Source of the DNA: Cristatella mucedo
Taxonomy: Eukaryota; Bryozoa; Phylactolaemata; Cristatellidae
Reading direction: 5' to 3'
Assembly: GCA_009760855.2 (NCBI GenBank)
Contig: WPIO01000041.1
Coordinates: 391,501-420,000, forward strand
Length of the DNA: 28,500 nt
The notes under the pieces were generated by a model, which was not told the DNA's origin, did no database searches, and saw nothing but the letters and a program-made list of their open reading frames with translations. The position numbers and the translations under genes are program-made. Shown piece after piece: positions 27,408 to 28,500 of this stretch (its first letter is position 1; every line of letters begins with the position of its first letter).

Positions 27408-27772
27408 GACGAGGTCACGAGGTTTGATGCTCTGAAGATCAGCATTCAGCACTCCTCACTGACCTGACGCACTCCTCTCGTTCGTTCGCAGAATTAAAGC
27501 ATAGCGACAGTTGCAGGGGCCTGAGGCAAGAAAGTCAAAGCTCGTTTTTGTATCATCCTGTATTATATTGCCGTTGTAAAAAAGGGCGTGTCTTTGTAAG
27601 GTCTCAATTTTGCCCGCTGAGAAGCTCCATTGGGTGAAGAGAGTTGTTGCAAGGGGATGAGGTAAGAGGCTCCACCTATCGAGTCCTCCTCATAAGCTGT
27701 GGCTTCTGTATATTACTCATGCAAACTAGTGACTCCCCTGAACGGCGGAGCTTGCAAACTATACGGACTGTG
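27408..27772. other. Unassigned spacer
   Basis: No gene or repeat is recognised. Confidence 0.3.
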
Positions 27773-27793
27773 CCCCCCCCCCCCCCCCCCCCC
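27773..27793. repeat. C21 homopolymer
   Basis: Twenty-one consecutive C residues. The true length may differ because such runs are hard to sequence. Confidence 0.9.
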
Positions 27794-28165
27794 GCGGCTC
27801 TGTTTGTTGCAGTGACAGCCAGTGTGGTTACCCATCGTGTCAAGGCCGTTTAACCGATCTCCAGCGAACAATGTCTAGGGACGTTCCTTTCGAACTCGAG
27901 TGCTACAGTGTCTGCACGTGAGCCATTGTGAGAAAAGCTGACATCTCCGACAATCAGCAACAAGCTCCGGAAATAGTAATTTACTGTTTAATCGTAGAGC
28001 CACTGCAAACCGCCTGTTTTTTTACAAGGGTGTGAGTGCGCCATTTTTCTGGTTCATATCAAATATTAAGGGCTGCCAGAATCATTAGTGACAGCGTCAC
28101 CTAAGCTTTCACTTCATGTCCGATGTGGCTCCTTTACACTGGCAGCTTTTAACTGACTCTGCTCA
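27794..28165. other. Unassigned spacer
   Basis: No gene or repeat is recognised. Confidence 0.3.
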
Positions 28166-28170
28166 GACTG

Positions 28171-28365
28171 TACATGCTCCTCCTGCTCTACACGCTCCTC
28201 CTGCTCTACATGCTCCTGCTCTACACGCTCCTGCTCTACACGCTCCTGCTCTACACGCTCCTGCTCTACACGCTCCTGCTCTACACGCTCCTGCTCTACA
28301 CGCTCCTGCTCTACACGCTCCTGCTCTACACGCTCCTGCTCTACACGCTCCTGCTCTACATGCTC
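28171..28365. repeat. 15-bp minisatellite
   Basis: About eleven near-identical units of ctcctgctctacacg, preceded by two 18-bp variants with an extra ctc. Units at both edges carry tacatg in place of tacacg, while the interior ones are identical. As 15 is a multiple of three, several frames stay open on both strands (plus: repeats of LYTLL or APALH; minus: repeats of VEQER). The minus frame has no ATG, and no flanking exon is recognised. Confidence 0.97.
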
Positions 28366-28500
28366 AGTATTAGTGATATTGAACAAATAGGTGCCTCAGA
28401 ACGCCAAGTAGGCTAATGGTAGCAGCTACCGGAACCTGTTTGCATAATCCCAACGTGGACCGAACTAATTGACATATTTTCCCCTTTCGTTCCAGCCGGG
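28366..28500. other. Unassigned right edge
   Basis: Short stretch without recognised features. A pyrimidine-rich run and an acceptor-like ccctttcgttccag end at about 28494, so an exon could begin at the very edge of the window. Confidence 0.25.

Noticed and set aside
28171-28365. CRISPR array
   Set aside because: The units are contiguous 15-bp repeats without unique spacers, in eukaryotic-type DNA.

Overview
The window reads as repeat-rich nuclear DNA of an invertebrate-like metazoan. It holds 5'-truncated non-LTR retrotransposons of an L2-like type, tRNA-derived SINEs, long (GA)n, (TA)n and (TC)n tracts, exon-like frames with GT-AG splice signals, and no bacterial-style operons. CpG is not visibly depleted even inside the transposons, which suggests weak or absent germline CpG methylation. 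The species cannot be fixed from this sequence alone.

Layout. 1-5700: mostly unique DNA with one 122-bp imperfect palindrome, one copy of an unnamed repeat (family X, 1267-1386), a decayed L2-like copy (1950-2663) and three SINEs. 5705-6095: a (GA)n block. 6396-9700: a SINE-like unit, the best candidate for a first coding exon (minus strand, 7545-7815), a recent 120-bp tandem duplication and more (GA)n. 9700-15120: a GC- and CpG-rich domain, cut up by an L2 copy (11106-11540), two L2-type 3' tails, an AT-rich patch and a SINE; it looks like promoter or 5'-UTR sequence, but no coding frame in it is convincing. 15120-19700: simple tandem duplications, several SINEs, the fullest L2 C-terminus (17958-18560), and a terminal-exon-like minus-strand frame (19309-19488) whose splice acceptor lies in the tail of a SINE. 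19700-25260: SINEs, L2-type tails, an AT-only patch, a long alternating purine/pyrimidine tract, and the second family X copy. 25255-28500: an L2 copy next to a (TC)n tract, two perfect inverted repeats, a large (GA)n block, a short exon-like frame, a C21 run and a 15-bp minisatellite.

How the parts relate. The clearest system is a retrotransposon partnership. The L2-like copies end in a short stem-loop followed by (ATT)n, and one tRNA-derived SINE family carries a recognisable version of the same 3' end, as expected of a SINE copied by the L2 enzyme. A second SINE family has a different 3' end and probably used another LINE. All copies of the L2 reverse transcriptase here are C-terminal fragments, and all but one are broken by frameshifts or stops, so nothing in the window is autonomous. 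No complete host gene, tRNA, rRNA or CRISPR array was found. The exon-like frames are reported at low to moderate confidence because no homology search could be run.
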